A stretch of DNA of 64,000 nt from Porodaedalea pini. Taxonomy: Eukaryota > Basidiomycota > Agaricomycetes > Hymenochaetales > Hymenochaetaceae. The stretch spans positions 1,240,001 to 1,304,000 of the forward strand of contig NBAY01000003.1 in assembly GCA_002794775.1 (NCBI GenBank), written 5' to 3'. Position numbers and translations under genes: made by a program. The notes under the pieces are model-generated. The model made no database searches, had not been told where the DNA came from, and saw only the letters and a list, made by a program, of their open reading frames with translations. Positions 10,678 to 22,200 of the stretch are shown piece by piece. Positions within the stretch are counted from its first letter, which is position 1; every line of letters starts with the position of its first letter.

Positions 10678-13600
10678 ATGTCCAACCACGGCAGGCGCTC
10701 GTCGCGCCCTCTCCAGTCCTCCACCCCACAAGCGTCTCACCTCCTCCAGTCCTCTCTTCGTCCCTCTGGGTTCCTCAATATGCTCAATCCGATGAGCGGC
10801 AGAAATTACCAAGGATATTTGCAGGCTAATCAGTCCGTGCTTGAGGAAGAGGAGGGCGAGCAAGATGAAGCTCTTGAGGAAACGAGGTCTCCGTTTAGGA
10901 GCAGTGACCGACGCGTCTCTTGGGGCGAGTCGTCGCGTATGAACGTCATTCGGCAGAATCTCCCTGGATCACGTCACGCTTCGCAAGATGATTCTTCGGA
11001 TGATGAAGTACCACAGAGTTTCATGATAGAAACGACCCCTCACGCAAAGAGACAGCATGCATCGCGCCAATCGAAGGGCAAAGGAAAGCAGCCTCCGAAA
11101 CACTCGTCCAAGTCATCAACTTCTCGTCCCATTCTTCCAATCACAAGTGAAGATAATCTACATCTACCTCCGCGACCTTCGGAGATCGATCCACCAGCCA
11201 ATGACGAACCTCAGGTTCAGACCGCGCGAAAACAGATGAGGGGCTTAGACGCATATGAACGTGCTTTATGGAATTGGATTAATGTCTACGACCTAGATGT
11301 ATTCTTGCAAGATGTCTACAGATATTACGAAGGCAAAGGAATAATCTCCATCGCATTAGCCCGCGGGCTTCATCTCCTGTGAGTTACTGCTTTAGCTTAT
11401 TTCCATAGCATCTCATGAAACATCTCTTCTCCAACTAGTACCATTGGCTTTACTATCTTCTTCTCGACATTTCTTCTAAACTGTATCGACTATTCTCGCA
11501 TCAAATCGGAGGGGATCACAAGGCTGTCAGATGTCGTAGTGGACCGTTGCGTAGCAAGGTAAATATGATGATATGGTAAATGAATTCTACGACTGAACCA
11601 AGTGCACGTTCTAGGCTGTCCGGATTTACCGTCATCTTCTTCCTATTCTTTGGTGCTTACTATGCCTTGCAAATTATCTCGTACATCTTCGAGGTTATGA
11701 GACTCGTAGACATGTATCGTTTTTATACCTACCTTCTCGGCATTCCCGACGTACGTGCCATTCAGTTTGTGTTGGGAGAGCTCATGTCTAAACTTGAATA
11801 CTATAGGCAGATATTCAGACGATTTCGTGGCCCGAAATCGTCCGTCGCATAGAGACCATTCGGGAGGACAACCCAGTAACGGCACTATCTTCCGCAAGCC
11901 AAATCAACCCATCTTCTTCCATGACCGCGAAGCTTGATGCCCATGACATAGCGAACCGCATCATGCGTGAAGAGAACTATTTAATTGCTCTTTTTAATAA
12001 GGACTTGTTGGACCTTCGAGTCCCGCTGCCGAACTTATTGGCTAACATTCTCAGCGTCGACAGGAGGCATGGTGTGACTCTGAGTACAGCACTGGAACAT
12101 AATTTGAGGATATGTCTCATGCGCTACCTATTCGATGCACGAGGGCGAGTTAGGGAGGTGTTCCTGAAAGAAAGGAATAGAATTGCGCTTATTGAAGAGT
12201 GCGTACTTGCACTTATTTTCTGTGAAGACCTGAATTGACCGTGGAGTCCAGATTGCGACATCGCTTTATCTTCATGGGCGTACTCAACGCAGTTCTGGCG
12301 CCGTTCATTGTTCTGTACCTTTTGATGTACTACTTCTTCAAGTACTTTGAGGTTTGTGGCCTATTCGAGAATTTTATTCCCTGTCTGAATCGTACTTTGC
12401 CGTACAGGAGTATCACAAGAATCCTTCTTCTATCGGCGGGCGCAGTTACACACTTTACGCGAAATGGAAGTTCCGTGAATTCAACGAACTCCCGCACATT
12501 TTCTCGCGAAGGTTGGATGAATCGTACCCTACGGCGAGCATGTACATTGGCCAGTTCCCTAACGAGAAGCTAGCATTAGTGATGCGGTACGTCTGTGGAC
12601 ATAAACCCTCTACCTTCTGTTGCTCATATCTGGTTCTCATAGCTTCGTATCTTTCATCGCTGGATCTTTCGCAGCCGTACTTGTTCTTGCATCTGTCCTT
12701 GATCCAGACCTTTTCACCCACTTCGAGATCACTCCGCATCGAACGGTACTGTTCTACCTCGGTGTTCTCGTTCCGATTCTCGCTGTGGCGCGCGGGATGA
12801 TCCCTGAGGACAACAAGATTTTCGATCCTGAACTACTGATGATGGAAGTTATCCACTATACACATTACATGCCTAATGAATGGAAGGGCCAGCTACACTC
12901 GCAAAAAGTACGGACATTCTTACTTTCCCCTTTCATCTTTGCTAAATCCTTGCTTTTGGACTTGTCTATAGGTGCACAAGGACTTTGGAAAGCTCTTCGA
13001 TATGAAAGTCATGATTTTTGCGCGAGAGCTATTATCCGTGATCATCACACCCTTTATTCTTTGCTTCTCGCTACCGAACTGTGCACCGGCAATTGTCGAC
13101 TTCTTCCGGGAGTTCTCAGTGCACGTCGATAGTCTTGGCTATGTGTGCAGCTTCGCGGTCTTCGATTTCAAACGGCATGGAAATGTGAACGTAAGTCATA
13201 TCTCCCAGTTTCGGGTGTGTGTTGACCAGTGAGTTTAACTTCGATATGTTGCAGTTTGGTGCGCCGACGAAAGTCAGGGAAGAGCGTTTCTTGTCGAAGG
13301 AGGGCAAAATGGAGAAGAGTTTCCTTAATTTCAAGGTGACATAAATTACTTGCGACACGCGGCTGCCAGCCTCACAACTGACACACGTATTTGCTAGGCT
13401 GCAAACCCTGAGTGGCAGCCTGCGGATCCCTCTGGCTCACTATATCTGAGTCGAATGGCTGATTTCACGCATGCAAATGTGGGGGTACGCCGCCGCCTAG
13501 GTGAATCACCCGTCGGACATACGCGCGGCATGTCAACGGAACAACGTTTGGCCGAGCGCGCGCAGGAGTACGACCGTGCACTCCGTCAAAGCCAGAATGC

Positions 13601-14021
13601 CGCCGTCCGGCGACGCGGTCCGCTAGGTCGGACAAGTCTAGCATTGGGCGAGAGCGTCCTTGCGGCCCCCGTTCCATTGCATTCTCCAGCAATCAACGTA
13701 TCAACGGCCGATTCTAATGCGACGATCCCGGCCACAGGAGAAGGCCTCGTAGAATCGAACATCAATCCCTTCCCGTCAGAGTTGCACCAGCAAGAGCAGT
13801 CGCTGAGCGCGGGTACTTTGCGCTCAAACGATCTCACGCGGGAGGGCGAGGTGCGGAGCGAGCTCGGAGAGTCGTATGTGGATGGAAAAGTTCAGCGCGG
13901 CCGCCCGAGTATGTTGCCCCCCTCTTCGTCGCAACGCGATGAAGACGGTCCAGTCGAAGATGGTGGGATGCTCGGGTTGCTTGCGCAGATCTATGGAACA
14001 AGGGGACCAAACATGATCTGA
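10678..14021 (+). CDS. ATG9: Autophagy-related transmembrane lipid scramblase Atg9
   Basis: Multispanning membrane protein that scrambles phospholipids and seeds the phagophore; found in Golgi-derived vesicles. Ten exons join in frame to about 938 residues: 10678-11378, 11439-11558, 11615-11750, 11807-12198, 12252-12351, 12408-12586, 12643-12907, 12972-13190, 13255-13335 and 13398-14021. After a disordered, Ser/Glu-rich N-terminal 190 residues comes the Atg9 core: [37 protein letters not shown], a second hydrophobic segment [19 protein letters not shown], the [19 protein letters not shown] stretch, [19 protein letters not shown], and [17 protein letters not shown]. The [19 protein letters not shown] and [11 protein letters not shown] stretches are typical of the C-terminal half of the core. 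The tail after [14 protein letters not shown] is disordered, as usual. No defects seen. Confidence 0.95.
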
Positions 14022-14230
14022 ACTGTCGTGGAGTTTGTTTTTAATATACATCGTACGTGAACACTTACTCATACTGCACGCCGGATGATTTGTAGTAGAC
14101 GCAACAATTTGTATTATATAGTCCATCTCACTAAATGTTGTACATATGGAAAGCAGCCGTCAATGGATTCATTTCGAAACATGAATCCAGCTGTACATGG
14201 TAAACACGACTTATTATACGATCATGAACG

Positions 14231-15585
14231 TCAAGTGCTGAGAGACTTCTGCAGTGTATCCAACTCTTGCGCTTGGAGATCCCAATTTTCGCCGTTTCCT
14301 CTTCGCGCCTGGACCCATTTTAATAAAATTTCCTTGTCATTCTGATCCAATTGTCCTCCAGCCGAGGTCAAGTATGTGAAAAATAGCCTGCGGTTAATGA
14401 ACGGCCGTTGAACACGCGTATATGTAGACGAGGTAGATTAAAAGGCCTACCTAACGAGCTTCTCTTCCAAATCTGCATCGCCTTCCTGGTCACCGTCCTT
14501 CCCGTGGGGAATTGGATTTACAAGGCCTTGAACGAGATCTCCAGAAATGCCGTGTTCCTGCAACGCGGCGGAGGTGACAGCAGAGGTTGCAGTTGACTCT
14601 TCCGTCATACCTGCATGCGAGTTTGGATGCTCAGATTGTTGAGGTGCGTCGCCGGCCCCAACTGAGGGGCCATGCACACGAGTGCCAGAGGTATCAGGCA
14701 TGGATGCGGTTGAAACGGGGAAGGGGTGGACGGTAGGAGAAGGCTGCTAAGGAGGAAAACAGCTTTTCGTCGGACGGTGATATCGGGGTCTGAATAAAGT
14801 GTGCAATGAGCAGTAGATCGTGATTCGTAACAAACTGTAATGACCTTCTAGAGCGGCTTTAAGTACTTTCCACCCACCAGACTCCTCCAATAGCCTGACG
14901 CCACGAGCATTATGTTTCAGAAGACCGCTCAATGCGTAAACAGCCTTAGACCGGGTCTGGGATGAAGATTCGTTTGGAGAAAGACGGAAAAGTATCGCTG
15001 AGAGAGGAGAGTCGGGAAGGGAGAGATACTGCAAGTCATTAGACCACATAAGAGAAGAGAAAAAAGACATCAAACTAACAGCATTCTGCGCTACAGGGTT
15101 ATTTTGCGCTGCAGTGCCAATTATCCAGAGCACCGCCGCTCTAATCTCGTCGCTTGATGCATCCGAATTTAAGAGACCTTGTAGAGTCGGCCACATACCC
15201 ATCTTCTCGATATCTGCAAGAAGGCGCATATAGTCAACGACTTGTCTAAAAACTTCTGCCGAAAAAAAAGAACATACTATTGGCATTGTCGATATGCTCT
15301 ATAAGCTGAAGGGACGCACGTTCAGACAACGAACTCGTTAAGGAGGAATTAAATTGGAAGCACCATCTCGAAGTCGTCTAATGCCTGCAGCCTTGCGTCT
15401 TCGCTCGATTCTTCATTCGCAGCGATTTCTAGTGCCTCCTTCATGAGCTCGCTGTCAGGACGTCCCAGAATCGCGTCTATAATTCCCGGGTCGAGCTGCC
15501 TCGCTTGCTGAGGCGGTTGAGGCGCTGCTGCGCCGGACTCGCCGCTTGATGAGTTCTCGATCGACCATCGCAAGATGGACTGCAT
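14231..15585 (-). CDS. FES1: Hsp70 nucleotide exchange factor Fes1 (HspBP1 family)
   Basis: Cytosolic armadillo-like protein that releases ADP from Hsp70 (Ssa1). The product begins MQSILRWSIENSSSG, the classic Fes1 start, at 15585. Exon 1 (15364-15585) continues with DPGIIDAILGRPDSELMKEA. A very short exon encodes LIEHIDNAN, then come IEKMGMWPTLQGLLNSD, EIRAAVLWIIGTAAQNNPVAQ, LSPNESSSQTRSKAVYALSG and DPDITVRRKAVFLLSSLL, the Arm repeats that grip Hsp70. A Ser/Thr-rich low-complexity insert follows before the conserved end LEEKLVR + LFFTYLTSAGGQLDQNDKEI and LQAQELDTLQKSLST. The introns at about 14755-14860 and 15030-15090 are open in frame and easily misread as coding. It converges on ATG9 (209-bp gap). 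Complete. Confidence 0.92.
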
Positions 15586-16599
15586 GTTTGCTTGCAATGA
15601 AATCACTGGAGCGACGTTTTGTATGAAGGTGGGCGTATAGGTTAGAGAAGAGGACTGCTGAATCGACACTACCCATCATCTGCTACTCGAATATTGCCGA
15701 ATGCTCTCGAAGATCTACGGTAGGCGCGTCTTTTGTATATATTTTTCTCGAGCACGTGCAGCCGCGAAAAAAGAGTGAAATGAAGATTTGGGGTTCCTTC
15801 ATGTCGTCGACGATATGGTGAGTCGTCTCGTTCTTCTTCATCCCGATTCTGAAGTTGAGCGAGCGTGTGATGATTTGATATAAACCATACTAAACTTTAC
15901 CACATTCCGAAGTATACGTGTGGACCACATTTTTCAGCCTTGTCTGACGCTCATTCATCCTCCATCCACTGACCTCTTCGCCTCTCGACCTTGTTACCGT
16001 GTGCTAATTCCTTGTGCTTTTTTCAGGTCTCTTTCAAGAGCTTCTACTGAAGTGAGGGTTGTTATGTGGTCGGCCAAGGATTGGTGACCGTGAGGTTTCT
16101 TGAGGTGTGTTTCCTTTTCCTTCCTCTTTTTGTCCCCCTTTTTCGCCTTTTATATCCTTTACCTACCTGTTTTTCATGATGAACATACTCACCGATGGGC
16201 GGACACGAAGCCAATCCCATTCAACCTCCTGCGTGTACAAAGTTGGGAGGGGGTGCGGCACCTGTTGATATTCATCGCGTTATCTGATTTAACCTTCGCC
16301 TTCATTTGTGCTTGCATGCTCTTAAAGACCTCACGAACTGATTAGATGTTCTTTGTAGATGTAGGTCAAGTGTGCAGCATAGATGTAGGGTGATGAAAAT
16401 AGTATTTTTGTGCTTAAATAGCCTTTTTTCTATGTCGTCTCAAAGGTCGAAATCTCGTCCGAATCCAGCCTGCCTTGATATCTCGGATATACTTTTCATT
16501 ATGGAACATACAAGAAAGTAGTAATCACGGAGAAGGGGTATCAACGGAAGCCGCAATGCAGATGTATGTCAACAAATCACGAATTAGATGGTGTCTATT
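15586..16599. other. Intergenic region FES1 - EH-domain gene, with one possible tiny spliced ORF
   Basis: Upstream flank of FES1 and 3' flank of the EH-domain gene. On the plus strand a short chain is possible: an ATG at about 15780 (MKIWGSFMSSTIW), a GTGAGT donor at about 15819, an acceptor TTTTTTCAG at about 16026, then LSRASTEVRVVMWSAKDW and a stop, roughly 31 residues. The splice signals are good but I recognise no family, so I do not call a gene. The rest is T-rich with no visible structure. Confidence 0.4.
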
Positions 16600-18375
16600 T
16601 TAATGAAGGAGAGATCCAGTTGTAGTCCGTCCAGATGGCCTAGAGTTGCTAGTCGTAGTCATCGTCGAACTGCGCATGCTCTGAACACGTCGCAGCTCTT
16701 CGTCAATTCGCCACATGCCTTTGACGAACCCATCCTTGTCAAGGGAGGTCTGTCCAGGAAACGCACATTCGTTCCTACGACAAATTCAGTTCTAACCGCA
16801 AATTTGATGATTCAGATGGGACTTGCCAGATGTCTCTGAGCTTTTCAGACAATAGCTTGGACCGGGACCAGATAGTCTTGACAACCTGCCCTTCGAGCCT
16901 ACTACCCTCCACGTCAACTCCCGAAGTCGAGAATATCGGATTTTCTTCAGGGTTTGTGACGAGGTCGACAGAAATGCCCCGCCAACCCTTCCGAGGCGTA
17001 GTAGGAGATGCAGGATTCGAGCTCGAAGGACTAGCAGCTGCCGAAGGCGAAAGACTTTTCAAAGACACGCGACGCTGCGCATTCACGTTCGCAAAGAAGA
17101 CAGCCTCGTAGCGCTTCCGCGCGACAACTGGGACAGGCGTCGGTCTGAGGAGCTGTGTGCACGAGCCGATACTCGTGTGGGCGGTCGTGACAGTACCAGT
17201 GCTAAATATAGACGAGCGATCCGAGGCAGAGGTGGCCGTGGACATCAAAGATGCACGGCTTGAAGCAGAAGGTGGTGGCGGCTTGCTGAACCGTGACGGA
17301 GGCGGAGGAGGAACACGACGAACAGTATTTAGAGTAGGAGATGGTTTTTGGGATGAAGGTGGAGGGGATGAGAACGGTGAATTCAGCGGACTCGGAGATG
17401 AAGGTGGCCTGCCGAGAGGTGTCCGTCGCGACGGAAGCTTCGGCGGTTCAGGCTTAATACTCTGCGTAGCGAAGTCCTTCTCCCACTCGTGCGTTAATGA
17501 CAATGTCGGGCTCGCCATATCAGTCGAAGATACTGTCTCGAATGAAAATGAGTCATCGACACTGTCTCGATCCCTGTCTACCTCGTTCACTGCACCAGAA
17601 CCCGTACTGTCCATTGGGTAAGTTGCTATGAAACTTGAAACAGAACTTCCCGCATCTGTGCTTGCACCGTCTGTAATCGCGTCACCATCAGACGATAGAG
17701 AAACTGAATGGAAAGATGAGGTGGACGACGCGGGAACGTGGCCTTGTCGCTGTCGTGAATTAGAACTCGAAGAACTCTTGTGTAAAGGCGGATACGTGTG
17801 CTCAACCGTAAGCGAGTTTGAGGAGGTCCGAGACTGCATTCCTGGGGCCATATTCTGTGGAGACCAAGATCTCGACGATATAGATCCAGATGCACCAGAG
17901 TTTTGAGATGAGATGCGCGGGGGCAGAGGAGGCGCAACTGCAGGTTTCTAATACCACAACACGCATGAATTGCCAGCTCTTGTTAGGGTGACTGCCCGAA
18001 ACTCACTGAGATCTTAAACCATTCCGCTCGCTCCTCGAGTCTGGAATCTTTGAGGTCGATCAGCGAAGTGTTGCATCCCAAGTTCGGTGGAGACGGCGAA
18101 GGTGATTTTATACGCGGTTTACGGGGCACATAGGGGACCGTAGGCTTAATTATGGTGTATGATGCTGCTGTCGGTGATATTGGGTCTCCTATAGGATCAG
18201 CTGAAGGACCAGAAGCCTCCGAGTTTACGTACGATGCCTGCACTCGCGGGACGGGCGGATAGCTCGGTCGTGGACGGTCTCTACTCGGTACCTTTGCTCG
18301 CAATGGTCGCACGCCGCCGCCATCCATGGCCTCAAATTGCTTGATTCTATCCTGTAGAGCGGTTGCAGGCGCCAT
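16600..18375 (-). CDS. EH-domain protein resembling yeast Irs4/Tax4
   Basis: Three exons (18007-18375, 16827-17947, 16600-16774) give 554 residues. The first ~440 residues are Ser/Pro-rich and disordered, with proline runs (VRRVPPPPPSRFSKPPPP) that could bind SH3 or WW domains. The C-terminal ~110 residues hold RKRYEAVFFANVNAQRR, GWRGISVDLVTNPEENP and RLEGQVVKTIWSRSKLLSEKL, then DIWNECAFPGQTSLDKDGFV and GMWRIDEELRR. The IW...SKL...L..IW and LDKDGFVKGMWRID pattern is an EH domain as in Irs4/Tax4, which bind Inp51 and affect phosphoinositide levels and autophagy in yeast. The last intron uses a GC donor (GCAAGT at 16821-16826). Only that choice keeps the EH domain in frame. I am confident of the domain; orthology is inference. 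Confidence 0.82.
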
Positions 18376-18594
18376 GAGGGAAAGATAAAGAGCGTGAGGT
18401 GGGAGATGAAGCAAGGAGGTGAAGTCAGGAGCAGAAGTTTGTTTAATACAGTGAGAAGGGAAGCCGTGCGCGACGCGTAACAATGACAAGCGCAACTTGC
18501 CTCTAGTCCCTCATATGCACATCCTTAGTTCAACAATTTATATCCTTTCTTCCTGACCACTTTCATCGGCAAGTCTCCTAAAGAGATATAGAAA
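18376..18594. promoter_or_regulatory. Divergent promoter region EH-domain gene / DUF4246 gene
   Basis: 219 bp between two divergent starts. I see no certain core-promoter element beyond a short T/C-rich stretch at 18535-18565 upstream of the plus-strand start. Confidence 0.4.
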
Positions 18595-20513
18595 ATGAGG
18601 CGTCGAGCCGTGAAATCCCACAATGCCTCCTACGTGCATCCATTCATTAACGGTTCCCAGTTTCTCTATGGTGTTGGCGAAAGGCCACGAACAGTATGAT
18701 CATATTCACCTTCTGTGGCAAGGCAGTAACGTAGTTTTGTCTCCCAGCTCTGTGAACTTGCGATGACTAGGCTTTCAGCTGAAATCCGCTCCAAGCAGGA
18801 TTGGTGGAAACTCTACCAGGATCCTGAGACGAGAAAGCTGTGGTTCAACGAAGCTATCAACAAAACTTGGAGAGTTGGACCTGAGGTCAATAACATCGAC
18901 GCTGGTCTGGCCAAGCATCAGGTTCTTGAAAATGCCCTCTCCAGACTATATTCAAACTTATATTCCCTCAGATTGATTATGTCTTTGACGAGCTAGCTGG
19001 TTATGCTACCCTTCGAGACGATACGGACGGAATGTGAGCGCCTCACGAAGCATTTGTGATTCTACTGACATTTTCTTTCATATTAGACAGGTTTCTTGCT
19101 TTGATCGTATCTGGGAATCCGACTGTCTAGTCAATGACCCAGAGCGCAATTTACTCGTCCGACGACTTGATTCTTTGCGTTGCTCTACTCAGTCTTTAAC
19201 CAAGCAGGACGTACTCGTCGACCCCTTCCGCCATTGCTACCGCCATGGTAGAACCATTCTTCGACATCCAGAGGAGCTCGAGAGTTTCATTGATCAATTG
19301 GACATCCCTTCTACATCTGTCAAATATTCAGCTCTACCGTCGCTCGTGGATGTCCATCTAGACTACCCCCGTGCTGTGTATCGATCGTACATCAACGGTG
19401 TGGAACCAGCTCTGTCAGATTTGTACGCTTCTTTACAGAAAACTCTTGGTCGCTCCATCAAACTGTTTGAAAAAGTCTTGACATCACTGCATCGGAGCAA
19501 TCCATTGCCCCAACGCATACAAGGCACTTATCGCTACAAAGTCTGGGACGAGCCTGATCCTCCTGACGATAGCGACGAGGAAGCATGGGAGGCGCATAAC
19601 CGAGAAATGCGTCAATGGGTTTTATATAGGCCTATTGAAATACCGGATGTTCCGGAAGATGGATTTCATAGCAGAGTCCTGCGTTTCGCTCACGAAGTTC
19701 GCTTTAGAGAAAACCAAACCATTCAAGTAATGCATAGGATCTTAGACATTCAGCTTGTCCGTATTTTTTCTACCTTAATGTCTATAAAACGTCCATTCTC
19801 AGATTTCCTCTTTGTCTATAAGGATAATGGTAGACCGAAAGTCGCAGACACGAAGTGGCACGTAGAGGGTATGGCGAACGAGCAAATCAACGTCTGCTGT
19901 CTTCATTTTGTTTCAGTGGTGAGTTTTTTTAGCTTCAGGTTTAGTTACGCTTTTCAGCTTCTCAAATTTATGAGCTTAACAGGAGGGCATTGACAATGCT
20001 CGGATAGTCTTTCGAATGGCTACTACATCCCCGTCGGATTTTTTGCCTCATGATGTTGGGGCTACACTGCGGACTTGGGGCCTTCAGAGCGGAGACAAGT
20101 GCAATCAAGTTATTGGGTCTGTGCCTCTCCGCTCAGGGCTATCCATTGCCTTCCCGAATATCTACCAACATCGCATACAGGGTGTGCGATTACGAGAGGG
20201 TTGTGAGAAAGGACGGCTAACTGTTCTAGAATTCTACCTCGTAGACCCTGACGTCCCGCCTATAGTATCCACTGCAGACGTTGCTCCACAGCAGCGTGAC
20301 TGGATTCTCCGAGCACTTGGAGATTCAGTCGATCCGCGTCTTCCACCCGAAGTTCTCGAGAAGATCGTCGATATGGTGGAGAGCGTTCTATCTGAAGAGG
20401 AGGCTGAGAAATATCGCGCTGAGATGGTCCAGGAGCGGGAAGTCTTCAGGCAGCTGAACGAGAGGAATTATTTTTGTTTGCCTTTCAGCGTGGATGTCGT
20501 AGAGCATCCTTAG
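18595..20513 (+). CDS. DUF4246-family protein
   Basis: Five exons (18595-18693, 18748-18921, 18972-19033, 19087-19918, 19983-20513) join in frame to about 565 residues. The product starts MRRRAVKSHNASYVHPF. The DUF4246 pattern then appears: RPRTLCELAMTRLSAEIRSK + DWWKLYQDPE, IDYVFDELAGYATLRDD, GIQVSCFDRIWESDCLV, ALPSLVDVHLDYPRAVYRSY, DTKWHVEGMANEQI and EGIDNARIVFRMAT. Intron 2 is only 50 bp (18922-18971); reading through it hits a stop, so splicing is required. The family is common and often multicopy in fungi. The WHVEG...F histidine pattern hints at a 2-oxoglutarate/iron oxygenase-like fold, but no function is established that I know of. It ends 82 bp before the convergent aminotransferase stop. 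Confidence 0.85.
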
Positions 20514-20595
20514 CCACAATAATCGATTCATTCGAGCTGCTTTTTGACCATGGCCTACAATTCTTAGGACTAGTACGTACATAATCTCTTCCTCA

Positions 20596-22019
20596 TCACT
20601 CTACAGTTGACTCGAAAAATCCCCTTATCTCCTGGCAAACTATGGCCACGCCTTTGATAATTGCTTCATCTGTCCCCGCGAAGGTAGCACGGAAGAAGTT
20701 GAATCTCTGTGCTCATCATTAGCTACAGTGGGTGATGTGCTTGAAAACGGTAAAAGGCATACGTCTTGAATTGGAATCTGCCCTGGAATATTAACATCCC
20801 CAAGAATAGCAAACGCCTTGGCCGGCATGACTACAACACCTTTGTCAAAAATTCTTTGGAAGAGTTCGTCGTTTAACATTTCAATGTTTGACTTCGATTC
20901 GTTCTCGTTGGCACCATTGGTCTTGTGGAAGCGCGGATGGTTCTCATAATGCAGCTCGATCCAAATAAACATGCCTGCAGACGGACTATCTGCAGTGGCA
21001 TACACGCATCCGCCCATTTCCCTGCGGAAGATGTCCAGGAAAAGGTCCCGACGTCGCTGGTAATCAACACATAGGCTGCGGACCCACTTCAAGTAACCTT
21101 CAATGCCCCAGCCTTTTTCGCTGAGCATTTCAGCTACAAACGCCTGTCCAATGCCGTGCGGGTGCTGTGTCGAGGAGTCTGTCAGAACTTCCAGCTTGTA
21201 CGCGAACATCGGATTACTTGTTATCCACCCGAGACGCATGCCGGGAAAAATTATCTTGCTGAAACTATGCTCCAAGGTCAGAGGACGATCTAACACCGGT
21301 GAAGCAGGACTTGCCTATCGATACGCAAAACTCGGCCCTGGGTATCCATTGAAAGGAATGTCGGCGGATAATCTTTCAAGAACTCCTCGGCGTTGAAGTT
21401 GCTGTCGTCTCTTGCCTGCACTTTTCTATCGTACTGCAGAAAGTAATACGGGTCTTCTCCACGAAGTTAGTTGTCAATTGTCTTCGCGGCAATGTAGAGG
21501 TCTGACCATCATCAAGGATAATAATATCATACTGGCACGCAATTCGATAAATCTCTCTACGCCTGGTAATGCTGAGTGTCCCACCGGTCGGGTTCTGCCC
21601 TGATCTAAAGATAAAGTCAGAAAAAGGCCTCGCTTAAACTTGTGAGGGTCGATTTTACGGAATGGTGTACAGAACATGGGGTTTTTTGCCTTGTGCTTCT
21701 TCATCCCACGAACTAAGAATTTCTTCCAGCACATCTGGCAAGATCCCCTCCTTATCCATTCGCACTGGGACCCACTTGATGCCCTGTGCGAGAGGCGCGT
21801 TCGTCATCCCCGGAAAGGAGAATTCTTCGACAAGAAACGAGTCTCCTGGGCTTCCGAGCAGGCGAAAGCACTTCGTGAGGGCATCCGCATTGCCAAGACT
21901 GAGTGTTACTGCTGTATCTACTGGCCCACTTTCTGGATTCATGCCAGAGGGCCAGTGCACAAGCGCATTCATCCGCGCGAGTATCTGACGGACCTCGAGT
22001 AATCCTGCACCAGTGCCGT
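20596..22019 (-). pseudogene. PLP-dependent aminotransferase (Aro8/kynurenine aminotransferase-like), C-terminal part, split by the 25-kb element
   Basis: C-terminal ~three quarters of a class I/II aminotransferase that would transfer amino groups from aromatic amino acids, kynurenine or 2-aminoadipate to a keto acid. Translation begins inside an exon at GTGAGLLEVRQILARMN. It continues with LSLGNADALTKCFRLLG, GDSFLVEEFSFPG, PSGQNPTGGTLSITRRREIY, an EDPYYFLQYDRK exon and the PLP lysine motif RIDSFSKIIFPGMRLGW, ending IVCQEIRGFFESTVE. The motif RID-S-FSK needs an intron with a GC donor (21265-21314). No start codon or N-terminal exon lies upstream; those exons are 25 kb away at 47240-47650, on the same strand and in matching frame. 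This half has no other visible lesion, so the gene was probably active until the insertion. Confidence 0.88.
22018..22019. repeat. Target-site duplication GT, left copy
   Basis: The two bases just outside the left terminal repeat are GT. The same GT lies just outside the right terminal repeat at 47240-47241. Keeping one copy joins the two aminotransferase halves in frame as ...SALQY-GTG.... Confidence 0.75.
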
Positions 22020-22053
22020 CATCAGGAAAAACCTCCCGCCCCGAAAATGTTGG
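22020..22053 (+). repeat. Left terminal inverted repeat of the Plavaka-type element
   Basis: Reads inward CATCAGGAAAAACCTCCCGC, then CCC GAAA..TTGGAA. The reverse complement of 47206-47239 reads the same for the first 22 bases and differs at about four positions in the next twelve. Confidence 0.85.
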
Positions 22054-22200
22054 AACAAGGCTGGAATTACTTAGAACGATGGAAAGCCATGGAATGCGTT
22101 CGGAATGCATTCAAAAATATGTTGTCGTACTGGAATTACGTAGAGTCTGTGGAATAATTGTAGAATCACATACCTGATCTTGGAATTCATAAGAATCTGT
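22053..22200. repeat. Subterminal GGAAT cluster, left end
   Basis: GGAAT occurs about six times within 150 bp, often as TGGAAT, with further variants such as GGAAC and AGAAT. A matching cluster lies inside the right terminus. Repeated subterminal words are typical transposase binding sites in CACTA-like elements; binding here is inferred. Confidence 0.6.

Noticed and set aside
16100..16345. Hydrophobic plus-strand frame starting MRCVSFSFLFLSPFF
   Set aside because: It comes from T-rich intergenic DNA, with no splice-consistent extension and no family resemblance.
17157..17621. Gly/Glu-rich plus-strand frame of 154 codons
   Set aside because: It is antisense to the Ser/Pro-rich exon of the EH-domain gene. 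Its composition is what the complement of such codons gives.
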